A stretch of DNA of 60,690 bases, from positions 1 through 60,690 of the forward strand of contig NZ_JBQCEE010000306.1 in assembly GCF_051960575.1 (NCBI RefSeq), read 5' to 3'. A model generated the notes under the pieces. That model was not told the origin of the DNA and made no database searches. It saw nothing but the letters and a program-made list of their open reading frames with translations. Made by a program: the position numbers and the translations under genes. Of the stretch, positions 1 to 7,226 are shown one piece after another; within the stretch, counting starts at the first letter, position 1; each line of letters starts with the position of its first letter. Origin of the DNA: JBQCEE01 sp051960575. Its GTDB lineage: Bacteria; Actinomycetota; Actinomycetes; Mycobacteriales; Jatrophihabitantaceae.

Positions 1-357
1 TCGGTGCGGTCGGTGCGCGACGTGCGTGTCGCGCAGAAGCACGAGCGCAAGGCCGAGTCGCGCCAGCGCAGCGTCACCGAGGCCGCGTACCAGCGGGGCC
101 GTGAGGACGAGGCCGCCGAGCGTGAGCGGGCGATGGCGAACGCGGGTGCCGGCGCCGGTGCCGGCATGGCCGGTGCCCCGGGTACCGAGCCGCAGCACCA
201 CCGCGGCCTGCACTTCGGCCACTCGCACGCCGACCGCGTCCCCGAGCAGACCCAGCAGGCCCAGCCCGGCTACCCCCAGGCCACGCCGGACGGCGGCTAC
301 CCGCCCGCGCCGCCGCAGCAGGGCTACCCGCAGCCGGAGCAGCCTCCGCGCACCTGA
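1..357 (+). CDS. C-terminal part of an unidentified protein (5' end outside window)
   Basis: The frame is open from the first base to a TGA at 355-357, so the gene starts before the window. The visible 118 residues begin with a charged, Arg/Glu-rich stretch that is probably helical (RDVRVAQKHERKAESRQR). Then comes a Gly/Ala run (GAGAGAGMAG), and the end is a Pro/Gln/Tyr-rich low-complexity tail with repeated GYP units (PGYPQ, GGYPP, QGYPQ). No domain can be recognised. Such tails are common at the cytoplasmic or disordered ends of actinobacterial proteins. A strong palindrome follows ten bases after the stop. The coding assignment rests on codon bias and the well-placed terminator; the function is unknown. 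Confidence 0.6.
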   Translation, partial: SVRSVRDVRVAQKHERKAESRQRSVTEAAYQRGREDEAAERERAMANAGAGAGAGMAGAPGTEPQHHRGLHFGHSHADRVPEQTQQAQPGYPQATPDGGYPPAPPQQGYPQPEQPPRT

Positions 358-366
358 GCGACGCGG

Positions 367-420
367 AACCCCCCGCTCTGGCCCAGTTTTCGTCTCGGAA
401 ACGGGCCAGAGCGGGGGGTT
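367..420. repeat. 18-18-18 palindromic element, copy 1 (bidirectional terminator)
   Basis: The 18-base arm AACCCCCCGCTCTGGCCC at 367-384 is matched perfectly by its reverse complement at 403-420. The arms are separated by an 18-base loop ending in GAAAC. The element sits between the ends of two convergent genes, so it can terminate transcription on both strands. A second copy with the same arm and loop lengths lies at 10532-10585 inside a coding sequence, and a decayed copy lies at 15112-15156. It is therefore a repeat family and not only a local terminator. Confidence 0.85.
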
Positions 421-433
421 TTCGCTTGTCCGG

Positions 434-1294
434 TCAGCGGTGCTCGGCGAGGACGGCGTCGGCGAGGGCGGGCCAGGCGTCGATCGCCCAGGGTCCGAAC
501 GGGCGGTCGGTGAGGGCGACGAGGGCCAGGTCGGCGACCGGGTCGATCCAGACGAACGTGCCGCGCTGCCCGAAGTGCCCGTAGGTGGACGGCGAGTTGC
601 CGGCGCCCGTCCAGTGCGGCTGCTTGTGCGCGCGGATCTCGAACCCCAGGCCCCAGTCGTTCTCGGCCTGCGGCCCGTACCCCGGCAGCACGCCGCGCAG
701 GCCGGGGTACTGCACGGTGCGCAGGTCGGCGAGGGTCTCGGCGGCCAGGAACCCGGTCGGACGCAGCAGCTCGGCCACCACCCGCGCCAGGTCGGCGACC
801 GAGGCGCGGCCGCCGTGGCCGGCCGAACCGTCCAGCGTGGTGGCCGTGAGCCCGAGCGGGCGCACGACGGCCTCGCTGAAGTAGTCGCCGAACGGCATGC
901 CGGTGCCCGCCTCGACCAGCCGCGCGGCCTGCTCGATCGCCGCGTTCGTGTAGATCCGGCGCGTGCCCGGGGGCGCGACGACGCGGGCGCGGCGCAGCGG
1001 CGGGATGTCCGTCGGGCCCGTGCGCACGTTGTCCTCGTTCAACCCGGACGCGTGCGCGAGCAGGTGGCGCAGGGTCGCGCCGGGCAGCAGCTCGGGGTCG
1101 GCGGGGTCGTCGAGCGACACCGCCTCCTCCTCGACCGCGACCAGCACTGCCAGCGCGGCCAGTGGTTTCGTGACGGACGCGAGCCAGAACGGCTCGTCCA
1201 CCGGCCCGATCGTGTCGACGACGCCGGACGGCCCGATCACCGCCGCCGCGGCCGTCGGCACCGGCCACGACGCGACCGCCTCGAGCGCGGTCAC
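434..1294 (-). CDS. Beta-lactamase-related serine hydrolase
   Basis: A 286-residue protein of the class C beta-lactamase / penicillin-binding-protein-like hydrolase family. The nucleophile motif SxxK appears as SVTK inside LASVTKPLAA near residue 40. The second motif YxN appears as YTNAA in the middle of the protein. HFGQRG near the C-terminus takes the place of the K-T-G type motif. There is no signal peptide, so it is probably cytoplasmic and acts as an esterase or amidase rather than a drug-resistance enzyme. I chose the GTG at 1294 because it overlaps the stop of the upstream cofE-NUDIX gene as GTGA, indicating translational coupling. It is the last gene of the F420 operon; whether it has any role in F420 metabolism is unknown. 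Confidence 0.85.
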   Translation of the reverse strand: MTALEAVASWPVPTAAAAVIGPSGVVDTIGPVDEPFWLASVTKPLAALAVLVAVEEEAVSLDDPADPELLPGATLRHLLAHASGLNEDNVRTGPTDIPPLRRARVVAPPGTRRIYTNAAIEQAARLVEAGTGMPFGDYFSEAVVRPLGLTATTLDGSAGHGGRASVADLARVVAELLRPTGFLAAETLADLRTVQYPGLRGVLPGYGPQAENDWGLGFEIRAHKQPHWTGAGNSPSTYGHFGQRGTFVWIDPVADLALVALTDRPFGPWAIDAWPALADAVLAEHR

Positions 1295-2634
1295 TGGGTG
1301 AGCCGCGCGCGGGCGGCGGCGAAGAGCAGGCGCAGCTCGTCGTCGATGCCGTCGGGCAGCTCGTCCCAGCCGAACCAGCGCAGATCGAGCGACTCGTCGC
1401 TGCGCACCGGCTCGGCGCCATCCGGCGCGACGGCGAGGAAGCGGACGTCGAAGTGCCGGGTGGGCGCGCCGAGCGAGCAGGTCAGCGGGTGCACGTCCAG
1501 GCCGAGCGGTTGCGGGTCGAAGGACAGCGCGCCGATGCCGCTCTCCTCGCGCGCCTCGCGGGCGGCGGCGTCGAGCAGGGTGCGGTCGCCGGGTTCGCAA
1601 TGGCCGCCGAGCTGCACCCACCTGCCGATGCGCGGATGCAGCGTCAGCAGCACGGCGCCGCGGCTGCGGTCGACGACGACGGCCGAGGCGGTGAGGTGGC
1701 CGGGGGCGCAGCTGCGGGCCATCGCGTCCGGCCGCGCGGCGAGGAAGCCGAGGAACGACTCGCGCAGCGCGGCCTCGGCGGGCGAGTGCGTCGCGAGCGC
1801 CGTGATCGTCGCGACCGCGTCGGCGTGCAGGGCAGGGTCGCTGTCGGCGCCGATGCCCGCGTCGGCCCGCCCGGCGGCGATCGCCTCGACGGTGCCGAGC
1901 CGGAACATGTCGTCGGCCGCACCGCGCAGCAGCGACCGGCTGCCCAGGCCGTCGTCGACGAGCTTGCCGTCGGGCGCGAGCCCGCGCACGACCGCGACCG
2001 GGATGCCCGCGAGCTTGCCCTTCACCAGGTCGGCGGCCGCGGCGATCTCGTCGGCCACGGCCACGCGGGTCACCTCGAGCACGTTGCCGTAGACGTCGCG
2101 CTGCCCGCGCGGGTCGGTGACGGCCGCCAGCCCGGCGACGCCGATGGCGTTGTCGACGATGCCGTCGCGCCAGGGGCGTCCCATCGAGTCGGTGACGATC
2201 ACACCGAGCTCGACGCCGAGGCGTTCGCGCAGGGCCTCGCGCAGCAGCGCGGCGGACGCGTCCGGTTCGGCGGGCAGCAGCGCGAGCTCGTCGCGCGCGA
2301 CGTTCGAGGCGTCGACGCCGGCTGCGGCGAGCACCAGCCCCTGGCGGGTCTCGACGATGCGCAGCGTGCCGCGCTGGGCGACGACGCGCACGGTCTCCTG
2401 CTCGATGGCCCGCTGCCGCGCGGCCTCGCGCTCGGCCGGGTCGTCGGAGTCGAGGCGCAGCAGGCGTCCCTCGACCTTCGAGACGGCCTTCGACGTCACG
2501 ACCAGCACGTCGCCGTCCTGCAGCGGCGGCGCGGCCTCGGCGATGATCGCGGCCAGGTCGTCGCCCGGACGCAGGTCGCCGATGCCGAGCACCGGGAAGA
2601 CCTCGAGCCGGGGCGCGTTGTGGTCGGCCGTCAC
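1291..2634 (-). CDS. cofE: Coenzyme F420:L-glutamate ligase fused to a NUDIX hydrolase domain
   Basis: A 447-residue fusion. The N-terminal ~250 residues are CofE, the GTP-dependent enzyme that adds gamma-linked glutamates to F420-0. Family signatures include DVLVVTSKAVSKVEGR, VIVTDSMGRPWRDG, NAIGVAG, and DEIAAAADLVKGK. The C-terminal ~130 residues carry a NUDIX box (GGHCEPGD...AAAREAREESG), with Asp in place of the first Glu and one extra residue before the REAREE part. In mycobacterial FbiB the same ligase is instead fused to an FMN-dependent nitroreductase-like domain that reduces dehydro-F420-0; no such domain is present here. The GTG start at 2634 overlaps the cofD stop (GTGA). The substrate of the NUDIX part cannot be inferred from sequence. 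Confidence 0.93.
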   Translation of the reverse strand: MTADHNAPRLEVFPVLGIGDLRPGDDLAAIIAEAAPPLQDGDVLVVTSKAVSKVEGRLLRLDSDDPAEREAARQRAIEQETVRVVAQRGTLRIVETRQGLVLAAAGVDASNVARDELALLPAEPDASAALLREALRERLGVELGVIVTDSMGRPWRDGIVDNAIGVAGLAAVTDPRGQRDVYGNVLEVTRVAVADEIAAAADLVKGKLAGIPVAVVRGLAPDGKLVDDGLGSRSLLRGAADDMFRLGTVEAIAAGRADAGIGADSDPALHADAVATITALATHSPAEAALRESFLGFLAARPDAMARSCAPGHLTASAVVVDRSRGAVLLTLHPRIGRWVQLGGHCEPGDRTLLDAAAREAREESGIGALSFDPQPLGLDVHPLTCSLGAPTRHFDVRFLAVAPDGAEPVRSDESLDLRWFGWDELPDGIDDELRLLFAAARARLTQ

Positions 2635-3569
2635 GCGAGCTCCACCGCCGCGCGGGCGATCGCCGCGGAGGCCTCGTCGTCGGTCATCAGCAGCGGCACG
2701 GCGCGCACCTCGACACCCGGCACGTCGGCGGTGTCGCCGCTCGCGACGAGCCAGCCGTCGAGCAGCCCGCCGGTCTTGCGGGCGCCGTAGTGGGCGCCGA
2801 CGCCCTGCGCGGACACCTCGACGCCGATCGCCGGCAGGCAGCGGTCGGCCATGCCGCGCACGGGGGCGCCGCCCACGATCGGCGAGACACCGACGACGGG
2901 CGCCGACGTCTCGACCACGGCGGCGCGGATGTCGGCCAGCCCGAGGATCGTGCCGATCGACACGACCGGGTTGCTGGGGGCGACGAGCAGCACGTCGGCG
3001 TCCGCGATCGCCTCGAGCACGCCGGGCGCGGCCACGGCCTGGTCGACGCCGACCTGCACGAACGCGAGCGGGTCGAGCGAGGCGCGGTGCTTGATCCACC
3101 ACTCCTGGAAGTGGATCGCCTTGCGCGCGCCCTCGAGCTCGACCACGACGTGCGTCTCGCAGCGCTGGTCGCTCATCGGCAGCAGCTGCACGCCGAGCTG
3201 CCAGCGCTCGCAGATCGCCGCGGTGACGTCGCTCAGCGGGTAGCCGGCGTCGAGCATGCGGGTGCGCACCAGGTGCGTGGCGATGTCGAGGTCACCGAGG
3301 CCGAACCAGGTCGGCTCGGCGCCGTAGGCCTCGAGCTCGGCCTTGATGCGCCAGGTCTCGCCTGTGCGTCCCCAGCCGCGGCGGTGGTCGTGCACGCCGG
3401 CGAGGGTGTACATGCAGCTGTCGAGGTCGGGGCAGATCCGCAGGCCGTGCAGGGTCACGTCGTCGCCGGTGTTGACGACCGCGGTGATCGTCGCGTCCGG
3501 GTAGGCGGCGCGCACGCCGCGCAGGAAGCGGGCGCCGCCGATGCCGCCGGCCAGCACTGTCAGTCGCAC
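2631..3569 (-). CDS. cofD: 2-phospho-L-lactate / phosphoenolpyruvate transferase (CofD/FbiA)
   Basis: A 312-residue protein with the full CofD pattern: the N-terminal MRLTVLAGGIGGARFLRG nucleotide-binding turn, NTGDDVTLHGLRICPDLDS, GDLDIATHLVRT, and APSNPVVSIGTILG. It joins the lactyl or enolpyruvyl phosphate from the LPPG/EPPG intermediate to the deazaflavin FO, giving (dehydro)F420-0. In actinobacteria (FbiA) the donor is derived from phosphoenolpyruvate, which would make a reductase step necessary. It lies directly upstream of cofE, with which it overlaps by four bases, and nine bases after the DUF4031 gene. CofC/FbiD and the FO synthase are not in this window. Confidence 0.96.
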   Translation of the reverse strand: MRLTVLAGGIGGARFLRGVRAAYPDATITAVVNTGDDVTLHGLRICPDLDSCMYTLAGVHDHRRGWGRTGETWRIKAELEAYGAEPTWFGLGDLDIATHLVRTRMLDAGYPLSDVTAAICERWQLGVQLLPMSDQRCETHVVVELEGARKAIHFQEWWIKHRASLDPLAFVQVGVDQAVAAPGVLEAIADADVLLVAPSNPVVSIGTILGLADIRAAVVETSAPVVGVSPIVGGAPVRGMADRCLPAIGVEVSAQGVGAHYGARKTGGLLDGWLVASGDTADVPGVEVRAVPLLMTDDEASAAIARAAVELA

Positions 3570-3578
3570 CGTTCGAAC

Positions 3579-3857
3579 CTACCCGCGAGCGACGGCCGCC
3601 CGCCGACGGCGCAGCAGGGCGCCGACCTCGTGCATCGTCACCTCGATCGCGCCCAGCTCGATCGCCCGCGGACGCAGGGGAGCGGGCAGGTCGTGGTGCC
3701 AGCGCCACGGGTGGTCCTGGAAGAACCGCTGCGGGATGCCGAGCGCCTCGGCCATGGCGTGCAGCTCGTCGCGCGTGTCGGCGAGCAGGTGGCAGAACTC
3801 GGTGTGCCGCAGTCCCGCGTCCGGATACGACCGCACCGTGTCGACGTAACAGGCCAT
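3579..3857 (-). CDS. DUF4031 domain protein
   Basis: A 92-residue protein beginning MACYVDTVRSYPDAGLRHTEFCHLLADT and containing HPWRWHHDLPAPLRPRAIELGA, which matches the small actinobacterial DUF4031 family (function unknown). I chose the ATG at 3857 because family members start MAxYVD; a GTG at 3866 would add MLI. No clear ribosome binding site is seen for either. The start codon lies inside the left arm of an inverted repeat (3857-3908), so the leader of this mRNA may fold. It is the first gene of the cofD-cofE operon, and its conserved place near F420 genes might hint at a linked role, but that is inference. Confidence 0.8.
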   Translation of the reverse strand: MACYVDTVRSYPDAGLRHTEFCHLLADTRDELHAMAEALGIPQRFFQDHPWRWHHDLPAPLRPRAIELGAIEVTMHEVGALLRRRRAAVARG

Positions 3858-3908
3858 GATCAACACCCGTCCAGACCGGTCAGGGGCGGTCGCAAGGGGT
3901 GTTGATCA
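3857..3908. repeat. TGATCAACACCC inverted repeat, copy 1
   Basis: TGATCAACACCC at 3857-3868 is matched perfectly by GGGTGTTGATCA at 3897-3908, with 28 bases between. The inner part contains GACCGGTC, itself a palindrome. The right arm contains the stop codon of the O-methyltransferase gene and the left arm contains the start of the DUF4031 gene (both minus strand). The element is likely a terminator or attenuator between the two units. A second copy with nearly the same arms is at 14412-14469. Confidence 0.75.
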
Positions 3909-4544
3909 CTTCTTGGCCGCGACCAGCAGGCCGTCGGACACCGGCAGCAGGACGCTGACCAGCCGGTCGTCGTCGCGCACGGTGCGCGAGAGCTCGCGCA
4001 GCACGCTGGTCTCGTGGTCGCGCTGGGTCGGGTCGGCGACGCGGTCGTGCCAGAGCACGTTGTCGAACGCGACGATCCCGCCGGTGCGCAGCAGCCGCAC
4101 CGCCTGCTCGTAGTACATCGGGTAGGTCGACTTGTCGGCGTCGACGAAGACGACGTCGTAGGCCTCGTCGCGCAGCCGCGGCAGCACCTCGGGCGCCGAG
4201 CCGTTGATGAGCCGGTAGCGGGACGCCGCGATGCCGGCCTCCGACCACGCCTCCTTCGCCGCCCGCTGGTGCTCGCCCTCGATGTCGATGCTGGTGAGGA
4301 TGCCGTCGGGCCGCATGCCGGCGAGCAGGTACAGGCCCGAGACGCCCGCGCCGGTGCCGACCTCGACCACGCTGCGGGCGGCCGTCACGGTGGTCAGCAG
4401 CCGCAGCGTCGCCGCGCCCGCCGGACCGATCGGCGTGCAGCCGAACTCGGCGCCGCGCTCGCGGGCCTTCGTGACGGTCTCGTCCTCGACGTGGAACGAC
4501 TCGGCGTACGACAGACTCGCGGTGTTCAGCATCGCCTCGGCCAT
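3906..4544 (-). CDS. O-methyltransferase (class I SAM-dependent, family 3)
   Basis: A 212-residue SAM-dependent methyltransferase. Motif I is VVEVGTGAGVSGLYL, followed by LTSIDIEGEHQRAAKEAW (ribose-binding acid) and YDVVFVDADKSTYPMYYEQAVRLLRTGGIVAFDNVLWHDRV, typical of the catechol/caffeoyl-CoA-type metal-dependent O-methyltransferases (Methyltransf_3). It corresponds by family and position to the mycobacterial gene next to sigE. The small-molecule substrate is not known. The stop codon lies in the right arm of the 3857-3908 inverted repeat. Confidence 0.92.
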   Translation of the reverse strand: MAEAMLNTASLSYAESFHVEDETVTKARERGAEFGCTPIGPAGAATLRLLTTVTAARSVVEVGTGAGVSGLYLLAGMRPDGILTSIDIEGEHQRAAKEAWSEAGIAASRYRLINGSAPEVLPRLRDEAYDVVFVDADKSTYPMYYEQAVRLLRTGGIVAFDNVLWHDRVADPTQRDHETSVLRELSRTVRDDDRLVSVLLPVSDGLLVAAKK

Positions 4545-4554
4545 GCGCGGAACC

Positions 4555-5916
4555 CTATGCCATCGAGTCGATGATCAACTTCAGGTCGTCGGCGGTCGTC
4601 AGCGGGTTGACGACGGCGAAGCGCGCGCACATGCGTCCGCGATGGGTCGTCGGCGTCACGAAGGCGACCTGCTCGGCGAGCAGCTGCGCGCTCCAGGCGG
4701 TGTACTCGGCGTCGGTCCAGCCGAGACGCTCGAACACCAGCACCGACAGGTCCGGCTCGACGAGCAGCCGCAGGTGCTCGGCCTCGGCGATCAGCCGGGC
4801 CCCCTCGCGCGTCACGGCGAGCGTCGTCTCGACGGCGTCGCGGTAGGCGTCGCTGCCGTGCACGGCGAGGGAGAACCAGAACGGCAGGCCGCGCGCCCGG
4901 CGGGTCAGCTGGATCGCGAAGTCCGACGGGTTCCACTCGCCCTCGACGGTCACCGGGTCGAGGTAGCCCGCGCGCTGGGTGTGCGCGGCCCGGGCCAGGG
5001 CGGGCTCGCGGTAGAGCAGCGCGCACGAGTCGAACGGCGCGAACAGCCACTTGTGCGGGTCGACGATGAACGAGTCGGCCCGCTCGACACCCGAGAACAG
5101 GTGCCGGACGGACGGTGTAGCCAGCGCCGCCCCGCCGTAGGCGCCGTCGACGTGGAACCACCAGCCGTGCTCCTCGGCCACGTCGGCGATGCCGGCGAGG
5201 TCGTCGACGATGCCGAGGTTGGTCGTGCCGGCCGTGCCGACGACGGCGAAGATGCCGTCGCGCACCTTCGGCGACAGGGACGCGACGGTGTCGCGCAGCG
5301 TCGCGCCGACCATGCGGCCGCGGTCGTCGCCGGGCACCTCGATCATGTCGACGTCCATGATCACCGAGAGGGCGTGCTTGACCGACGAGTGCGACTCGCC
5401 GGTGACGCAGACGGCCCAGCGGTGCGGCGCCTGGCCGCCGCGGCGCTTGAGCGCGGTCTCGCGCGCGGCCACCAGGGCCGACAGGTTGCCGATGGTGCCG
5501 CCGGTGGTGAAGACGCCGCCGGCGCCCTCGGGCAGCCCGGCGAGGTCGGCGATCCAGCGCAACGCCTGGTTCTCGGCGTAGACGGCGCCCGAGCCCTCGA
5601 GCCACGACCCGGCGTAGACGTTGGCGGCGCTTACCAGCATGTCGAAGCCCGCCGCGGCCTTGGTCGGGGCGTTCGGGATGAAGGCCAGGTAGCGGGGGTG
5701 GTCGACCGAGAGGCACGCGGGCCCGAGCACCTTCACCCAGAGCTGGATCGCGGTGTCGACGCCGATGCCGTCCGCCGTGATGGTCTGGCCGACCAGCTCG
5801 TCCAGCTCGGCCGGCGGCAGGGGGCGGTCGAGCGGGGCCTGCATGGCCAGGCGCTCGAGGCAGTAGGCGGCGAGTTCACGGACGGCGCGCTCGGTGTCGC
5901 CGGTGAGCCTGTGCAC
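4555..5916 (-). CDS. Pyridoxal-dependent (aromatic amino acid type) decarboxylase
   Basis: A 453-residue group II PLP-dependent decarboxylase. Landmarks are the substrate-entry motif HPRYLAFIPNAPT near residue 75, GGVFTTGGTIGNLSALVAARE, the FHVDGAYGGAAL segment, and VDPHKWLFAPFDS, where the Lys carries PLP. It probably converts an L-amino acid to the amine. The family includes aromatic amino acid, glutamate and diaminobutyrate decarboxylases, and I cannot separate these by eye. The start is uncertain: GTG 5916 (VVHRLTGD) gives a normal-length protein, while TTG 5925 is also possible; further extension would run into the sigE control region. It is transcribed divergently from sigE. Confidence 0.9.
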   Translation of the reverse strand: MHRLTGDTERAVRELAAYCLERLAMQAPLDRPLPPAELDELVGQTITADGIGVDTAIQLWVKVLGPACLSVDHPRYLAFIPNAPTKAAAGFDMLVSAANVYAGSWLEGSGAVYAENQALRWIADLAGLPEGAGGVFTTGGTIGNLSALVAARETALKRRGGQAPHRWAVCVTGESHSSVKHALSVIMDVDMIEVPGDDRGRMVGATLRDTVASLSPKVRDGIFAVVGTAGTTNLGIVDDLAGIADVAEEHGWWFHVDGAYGGAALATPSVRHLFSGVERADSFIVDPHKWLFAPFDSCALLYREPALARAAHTQRAGYLDPVTVEGEWNPSDFAIQLTRRARGLPFWFSLAVHGSDAYRDAVETTLAVTREGARLIAEAEHLRLLVEPDLSVLVFERLGWTDAEYTAWSAQLLAEQVAFVTPTTHRGRMCARFAVVNPLTTADDLKLIIDSMA

Positions 5917-5955
5917 GACCGACAAGGCTAGGTCAGGTGCGCGCCGACGGCTTCC

Positions 5956-5987
5956 CCCGCCCGCGTGTTGCGCAGCACGTGGGCGGG
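5956..5987. promoter_or_regulatory. Palindrome between the decarboxylase gene and sigE
   Basis: CCCGCCCGCGTG at 5956-5967 pairs with CACGTGGGCGGG at 5976-5987 (12 bp with one G-T pair, 8-base loop). It lies in the divergent intergenic region just before the putative sigE promoter. It could be an operator shared by the two divergent genes or a hairpin in the decarboxylase leader. Confidence 0.5.
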
Positions 5988-5990
5988 AAC

Positions 5991-6017
5991 GGGAACGTGA
6001 GGGACGGCTGCGACGTT
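5991..6017 (+). promoter_or_regulatory. Candidate ECF-type promoter of sigE
   Basis: GGGAAC at 5991-5996 (a duplicate GGGAAC is at 5985-5990) is followed after 17 bases by CGTT at 6014-6017. This fits the GGAAC...CGTT pattern used by actinobacterial ECF sigma factors of the SigE/SigH type. The transcription start would fall about 60-70 bases before the sigE ATG. It suggests autoregulation, but is seen only by pattern. Confidence 0.4.
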
Positions 6018-6086
6018 CAGCTGGCATCTACATTGGTGGTGTTCCGTCGACCGTGCAGCACACGGTGTGACGGCAGAGGTGAGGAC

Positions 6087-6680
6087 ATGAGCACGGTCGA
6101 GGCAACCGCGGTCGCGGCCCCCTGGGCGCCGCCGAGCTGGGACGAGATCGTCCGCGAGCACGCGGACCGCGTCTACCGGCTCGCGTTCCGCCTGAGCGGC
6201 AACCGCGCCGACGCCGAGGACCTCACGCAGGAGACGTTCATCCGCGTGTTCCGGTCGCTCGCCAAGTACCAGCCCGGCACGTTCGAGGGCTGGCTGCACC
6301 GCATCACCACCAACCTGTTCCTCGACATGGTGCGGCGGCGCCAGCGCATCCGCTTCGACGCCCTGCCCGACGACGTCGGCGACCGGCTGGCCAGCCACGA
6401 GGCCGGCCCCGACCAGACCTACCAGGACACCCATCTCGACCCCGAGATCCAGCGCGCGCTCGACGCCCTGCCGCCGGACTTCCGCGTCGCCGTCGTCCTC
6501 TGCGACCTCGAACAGCTGAGCTACGAGGAGATCGCCGCGACCCTGGGCATCAAGGTCGGGACGGTCCGCTCGCGCATCCACCGCGGCCGCGTGCTGCTGC
6601 GCGAGGCGCTCGCGCACCTCGCCCCGGGGGTGCGCCCGGCGGAGCCGGGGCTCGACGCAGTCGCTGCCGGAGGCGCCTGA
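6087..6680 (+). CDS. sigE: ECF RNA polymerase sigma factor SigE
   Basis: A 197-residue ECF sigma factor. Region 2 runs from WDEIVREHADRVYRLAFRLSGNRADAEDLTQETFIRVFR through GTFEGWLHRITTNLFLDMVRRRQR. Region 4 is ALDALPPDFRVAVVLCDLEQLSYEEIAATLGIKVGTVRSRIHRGR. The ATG at 6087 has a good ribosome binding site (GAGGTGAGG, 6076-6084). The gene is followed, with a TGATG overlap, by a zinc-binding anti-sigma factor, then htrA and tatB. The order matches mycobacterial sigE-rseA-htrA-tatB, so it is expected to control the cell-envelope stress response. Confidence 0.96.
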   Translation: MSTVEATAVAAPWAPPSWDEIVREHADRVYRLAFRLSGNRADAEDLTQETFIRVFRSLAKYQPGTFEGWLHRITTNLFLDMVRRRQRIRFDALPDDVGDRLASHEAGPDQTYQDTHLDPEIQRALDALPPDFRVAVVLCDLEQLSYEEIAATLGIKVGTVRSRIHRGRVLLREALAHLAPGVRPAEPGLDAVAAGGA

Positions 6681-7153
6681 TGTCCGGCACCCACCTCTCG
6701 GACGAAGCGGTCGCCGCCTTCGCCGACGGCAAGCTCAGCGGCCTGGCCCGTGACCGCGCCGTGCGGCACACACGCGCCTGCGCCGAGTGCAACCACGCGG
6801 TGGCCGTGCAGCGCGAGGCGGTCTGGGCCCTGCGCGCGGCGCCCGCGCCCGGGCTGCCCAGCGGCCTGATGGACCGGCTGCGCGGCCTGCCCGAGGTCAC
6901 CCCGATCACCCCGCTGCCGACGGTGCTCGCACCCGACGGCACGACGATGCTGTCGGTGTTCGCGCCGACCGCGGCACTGGTCGCCGCCCCCGCCCCCGAG
7001 CGTCCGTCGCGGGCCAAGCACGTGGCCGGCGCGGCCGCGTTGCTCACCACCTTCGGCGTGCTCGCTGCCGGGTCGGCGTCCGCCACGGCCGACGGCCCGG
7101 CGCTGCCGGCCGCGCCGGTGCACGCCACCTTCGTCCACCAGACAGGTCGTTGA
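6680..7153 (+). CDS. rseA: Zinc-binding anti-sigma factor RseA
   Basis: A 157-residue protein. Residues ~1-45 form a ZAS-type anti-sigma domain with the HxxxCxxC zinc motif as HTRACAEC. A Pro/Ala linker follows, then one likely membrane segment (HVAGAAALLTTFGVLAAG) near residues 115-135, and a short outer tail. It is expected to hold SigE at the membrane or in the cytoplasm and release it on oxidation or proteolysis. The start overlaps the sigE stop (TGATG), which should keep the two proteins in fixed ratio. Confidence 0.92.
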   Translation: MSGTHLSDEAVAAFADGKLSGLARDRAVRHTRACAECNHAVAVQREAVWALRAAPAPGLPSGLMDRLRGLPEVTPITPLPTVLAPDGTTMLSVFAPTAALVAAPAPERPSRAKHVAGAAALLTTFGVLAAGSASATADGPALPAAPVHATFVHQTGR

Positions 7154-7226
7154 TCCGCTCGTTGGCCGCCGGTCGCCGTCCTCAGGCACACTCGACGGGG
7201 ACGCACGGCGATCGGGAGGTATGGGC

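Noticed and set aside
26..2092. Very long plus-strand open frame opposite the serine hydrolase and cofE
   Set aside because: Its product is Arg/Pro/Ser-rich without domains, while the minus strand encodes clear CofE, NUDIX and hydrolase motifs with GTGA overlaps. It is a high-GC antisense artefact.
5917..6027. Longer start of the PLP decarboxylase at 6027
   Set aside because: It would cover the sigE promoter region, and the added residues are Arg/Ser-rich without homology; GTG 5916 gives the usual family length.
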